From positions 33,112-97,111 of the forward strand of contig CAWEFK010000030.1 in the NCBI GenBank assembly GCA_963808315.1: DNA of 64,000 bases, in the 5' to 3' direction. This DNA comes from Palsa-504 sp963808315 (lineage in GTDB: Bacteria; Actinomycetota; Actinomycetes; Streptosporangiales; Streptosporangiaceae). The notes under the pieces were generated by a model. That model saw only the letters and a program-made list of their open reading frames with translations, searched no databases and was not told the origin of the DNA. This document shows, one piece after another, positions 61,537 to 64,000 of this stretch. The position numbers and the translations under genes are program-made. Numbering within the stretch: the stretch's first letter is position 1; each line of letters opens with the position of its first letter.

Positions 61537-62088
61537 ATGGCCAGGCTGATCTATTCGGCGATCGCCTCGCTGGACGGGTACGTCGAGGACGAGCAGGGCA
61601 ACTTCGACGGGCGGCGCCCGAGAGGAGGTGCATGCCTTCGTCAACGACCTCGAGCGGCCGATCGGCACCTACCTGTACGGACGCCGGATGTACGAGACGA
61701 TGGTCTTCTGGGAGACCGCGCGCACCGTGGCGACGCAGCCGCGGTGACCCGGGACTTCGCGCAGATCTGGCGCGCGGCCGAAAAGATCGTCTACTCCCGG
61801 ACGCTTCAGACGGCATCCAGCGCGAGGACCCGGATCGAGCGCGAGTTCGACCCTGACGCGATCAGGGCGCTCAAGGCCGCGCGGACCGGACATCACCGTG
61901 GGCGGCGCCGATCTGCCGGCAAGGCAATCGCCGCCGGACTGGTCGACGAGTGCCACCTGTTCCTCGGTCCGATCGTGGTGGGTGGTGGCAAGCGGGCACT
62001 GCCCGACAGCGTGCGCGCGCAGCTTGAGCTGCTCGATGAACGCCGCTTCAAGGGCGGCGTGGTGGATCTCCACTACGCGATCGTGTAG
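61537..62088 (+). pseudogene. Dihydrofolate reductase-like (RibD C-terminal type) protein, frameshifted
   Basis: GGAG precedes ATG 61537. The start MARLIYSAIASLDGYVEDEQGNFD is typical of DHFR/RibD_C reductases. Breaks near 61615, 61725 and 61890 separate it from TRDFAQIWRAAEKIVYSRTLQTASSARTRIEREFDPDAIRALKA and the end AIAAGLVDECHLFLGPIVVGGGKRALPD...LELLDERRFKGGVVDLHYAIV. Members reduce pteridine- or deazaflavin-like substrates with NADPH. The exact reaction is unknown. Confidence 0.78.
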
Positions 62089-62174
62089 TTCACCTCCAGG
62101 AGAGGCGCCGGGCGGTAGCCGTTCAGGTGCCGAGGTGTCACATTTAGCGCCTGTGCGGTGCTTAGTGGGTGTAG

Positions 62175-62716
62175 ATGGGATTCGCGGCACGACAGGATGA
62201 GGGTTTGGATTGGCCGGCCGACACCTCCGGCCTGGCCAGCTTAGAGGCGTTCTTCCGCGTCCATCACCGGTCCGTCGTGCGCCTTGCCCAGAACGTGCTC
62301 GGCGACTCGCAAGCCGCGGGGGCGTGGCCCAGGAGGTCTTCCTGGCCGCTTATCGGCGCTTCCCGGGCGACTGGGAGCAGGCGGCCGGATGGGTCAGGGT
62401 GGCCGCCGTGCACTCGGCGCTCAACGTCCTGCGGGCCGACCGGCGCCGGGACCGTCGCGAGCTGATGTCGCCCGCCGGGGACTGCGTGCCCGGCCTCGAC
62501 GACATGGTGATCGAGCGCGAGGCGCGGGCCGAGGTTCGCCAGGTCCTGGCTCGGCTCCCACGCCGTACGGCCGCGGTGCTCGTCATGCGCCACGGCGGCA
62601 TGCGCTACGTGGAGATCGCGGACGCGCTCGGCGTCAAGGTTGGAAACGTCGGGACCCTGCTCAGACGAGCCGAGTCCGCTCTTCGAAAGGAGATGTACCG
62701 TGAGACACGTTCCTGA
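62175..62716 (+). pseudogene. ECF-type sigma factor, frameshifted
   Basis: Frame one: SLEAFFRVHHRSVVRLAQNVLGDSQAA, the start of sigma region 2. A one-base break near 62320 leads to VAQEVFLAAYRRFPGDWEQAAGWVRVAAVHSALNVLRADRRR (region 2.3-2.4) and region 4, EVRQVLARLPRRTAAVLVMRHGGMRYVEIADALGVKVGNVGTLLRRAESALRKEM. The stop overlaps the anti-sigma gene, so the two form an operon. Intact length would be about 180. Confidence 0.85.
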
Positions 62717-63830
62717 CGGGGTGCTTCGGCGGCTCGAGGACGAGCCCCTGTCGGTCCCCGACAGGGTCGCCGAGCACGTGGCCGAGTGTGCGCACTGCGC
62801 TGCTCGGCGTGCCGAGATCGCCGACGACGCGCAGCGCGCCGCCCGGTGGTTCTCCACCCCCGAGGTCACTCCCGACGTGGATGCCGCGTGGGCTCGCCTG
62901 GAGCGCGAGCTGCACGGCCGCCCCCAGGAGGAAGCACGCCGGCGCTGGAAGCCGACCCCGGTGGTCCGGCGACGCTGGTCGTTCCCGGCGCTGTCTCTGC
63001 GGGCCGGCCTGGCCATCGGTGCGGTCGGGATCGTGGTCGCGGGGACGGCCGCGGCGGCGACCCTCACGACGATCTTCGCGCCGACGCACGTGGCCCCGGT
63101 ATCGGTGAGCCGGAACGACATGCGAGCGGTCAGCGCCTTCATGGGACTGGACGGCGGCAACTCGCTCGGGGGGTTCTCGACTCCGAATGGGTCGAGCAAG
63201 ATGCGGTTCGGGACCGTCAGCTGGTCCTCGCAGGCCCCGCACCCGGCCTCTTCGCTCGACCAGGCCGTCTCGGACGCCGGCTTTCAGGTGACGCTTCCTG
63301 CGCACCTGCCGTCCGGAGTCGGCGCGGTGCGCCAGTTCACCGTCCAGCCGCGCGTGCGAGCCACCGTGACCTTCGATTCCGCCGCCTCGAGCCTCGCCGG
63401 AAGCACCGTGACGGTTCAGGCCGGTCCGGCCGTCATCGCGCAGTACGGCGGGACGAGCACGACCGACGTGCCGACCCTGGCGATTGCGACGATGCCCCGT
63501 CCGACGGCGAGTTCCTCAGGTACGAGCCTGGGCCAGATCGAAGCATTCCTGCTGGCCCCAGCCTGGCATTCCTCCGGCGCTGGCCGAGGAGATTCGGCTG
63601 CTCGGCGACCTGCGGGACGACGCTTCCGGTCCCGGTCCCAGCCGGCGCCTCGGTCCGCTCGGTACAGGTCTCCGGCTGGCCGGGCGTGCTGCTCTCTGAC
63701 TCCTCGAATGCGGCCGCCGCCGTGGTCTGGGAGGACAGCCACGGGATGCTCCACATGGTCGCGGGAATCCTCGATGCGCAAGATGTCCTGAATGTCGCAG
63801 ACCGACTGGGCTGCAGGGCACCGCCATCGA
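62700..63830 (+). CDS. Membrane anti-sigma factor with zinc-finger-like N-terminus, frameshifted at the end
   Basis: GTG 62700 lies 17 bases before the sigma stop. The N-terminus has VPDRVAEHVAECAHCAARRAEIADD, an HxxxCxxC anti-sigma zinc motif. One transmembrane helix (LAIGAVGIVVAGTAAAATL, about 102-120) follows, then an extracellular domain (GFSTPNGSSKMRFGTV, FQVTLPAHLPSGVGAVRQFTVQPRVRATVTFD). The main frame runs to 63791, but breaks near 63560 and 63620 move the true end to PVPAGASVRSVQVSGWPGVLLSDSSNAAAAVVWEDSHGMLHMVAGILDAQDVLNVADRL. It should hold the sigma factor at the membrane until an outside signal arrives. Confidence 0.8.
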
Positions 63831-64000
63831 GCGGTCCTCGGCCGGCCGCGCCGAAGTCGGGCCGTCAGGGGCGGCGGGTTCCTCGCCCGGAGCTCGCTCG
63901 CCCCAGCCGGCCGCCTCGCCCGCGATCCACACGGTGGCGCTGACCAAGCGGGTCCGGCGCCACGACCGCGGTGAACTCGCTGTCGATGACCGTGCAGCGC
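63826..64000 (+). CDS. ABC transporter ATP-binding protein, N-terminal fragment
   Basis: The last 175 bases contain IHTVALTKRVRRHDRGELAVDD, the first strand and entry to the nucleotide-binding domain of an ABC ATPase (pattern TxxLTKR...AVDDxSL). A Pro/Ser/Ala-rich leader precedes it in the same frame, and the start codon is not clear. The gene leaves the window before the Walker A motif. It may belong to the sigma/anti-sigma operon. Confidence 0.5.
   Translation, partial: MERSSAGRAEVGPSGAAGSSPGARSPQPAASPAIHTVALTKRVRRHDRGELAVDDRAA

Overview
The window is GC-rich DNA from a filamentous, sporulating actinobacterium, probably a Streptosporangiales or Streptomyces relative. This is inferred from the gene families: WhiJ-like XRE/DUF5753 regulators with a DUF397 partner, an RsbW-like ATPase, an SsgA-family sporulation protein, a DUF574-type methyltransferase, a DUF5302 protein, GAF-ANTAR and MerR-DICT regulators, and the order parA-scpA-scpB-rluB-aroH-tyrA-cmk-der. 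No rRNA or CRISPR array was seen. Three tRNAs are present (Val-CAC, Gly-GCC, Cys-GCA).

Layout. 0-6.5 kb: end of a TauE/SafE permease, a small Cys-rich membrane protein, quinone and aldo/keto reductases, a secreted trypsin-like protease and a DUF574 methyltransferase. 6.8-10.9 kb: a WhiJ/AbaA-type regulatory cluster; both regulators have the palindrome ATCCC-N4-GGGAT upstream. 10.9-19.5 kb: a housekeeping block on the minus strand (der, cmk, tyrA, aroH, rluB, scpB, scpA, parA). 19.7-24.8 kb: catabolic genes including homogentisate dioxygenase. 24.7-28.8 kb: an LCP cell-wall ligase and a DinG-type helicase. 28.9-36.8 kb: a sugar or polyol ABC import operon with a PfkB kinase, facing two LacI regulators. 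36.9-42.4 kb: STAS, GAF-ANTAR, MerR-DICT and a membrane Ser/Thr kinase. 42.4-43.95 kb: a 1.4-kb island bounded by a duplicated tRNA-Val 3' half, holding the 3' end of a group II intron and a Doc-type toxin-antitoxin pair. 44-47 kb: SsgA-family gene, hutH, tRNA-Gly and tRNA-Cys.

47.0-56.75 kb is the most interesting part. It starts with a DAHP synthase and a FemAB/GNAT-like gene, followed by a tightly coupled operon: malonyltransferase, a type II-PKS-like ketosynthase fused to an alpha/beta hydrolase, a DhbE/EntE-like aryl-AMP ligase, an SRPBCC aromatase/cyclase, an ABM-fold monooxygenase, two SnoaL-like cyclases and a metallo-beta-lactamase-fold hydrolase. No chain-length factor or acyl carrier protein is visible. 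I read it as a candidate biosynthetic cluster for an aryl-primed aromatic polyketide. It ends abruptly at about 56.75 kb, where the second cyclase runs out of frame into an amidase lacking its N-terminus.

56.75-64 kb: amidase, LysR, LLM oxidoreductase, M24 peptidase, DHFR-like reductase, ECF-type sigma factor with its zinc-finger anti-sigma factor, and the start of an ABC ATPase.

Data quality. Reading-frame breaks are unevenly spread. They are scattered in 0-26 kb, very dense in 26.5-36.8 kb and 56.75-64 kb, and nearly absent in 36.9-56.7 kb. Several hit normally essential genes (scpA, scpB, tyrA) by one base, mostly in C/G runs. Sequencing or assembly error is therefore likelier than true gene loss for most of them. 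Where I call a gene frameshifted, I am describing this sequence and not necessarily the organism.
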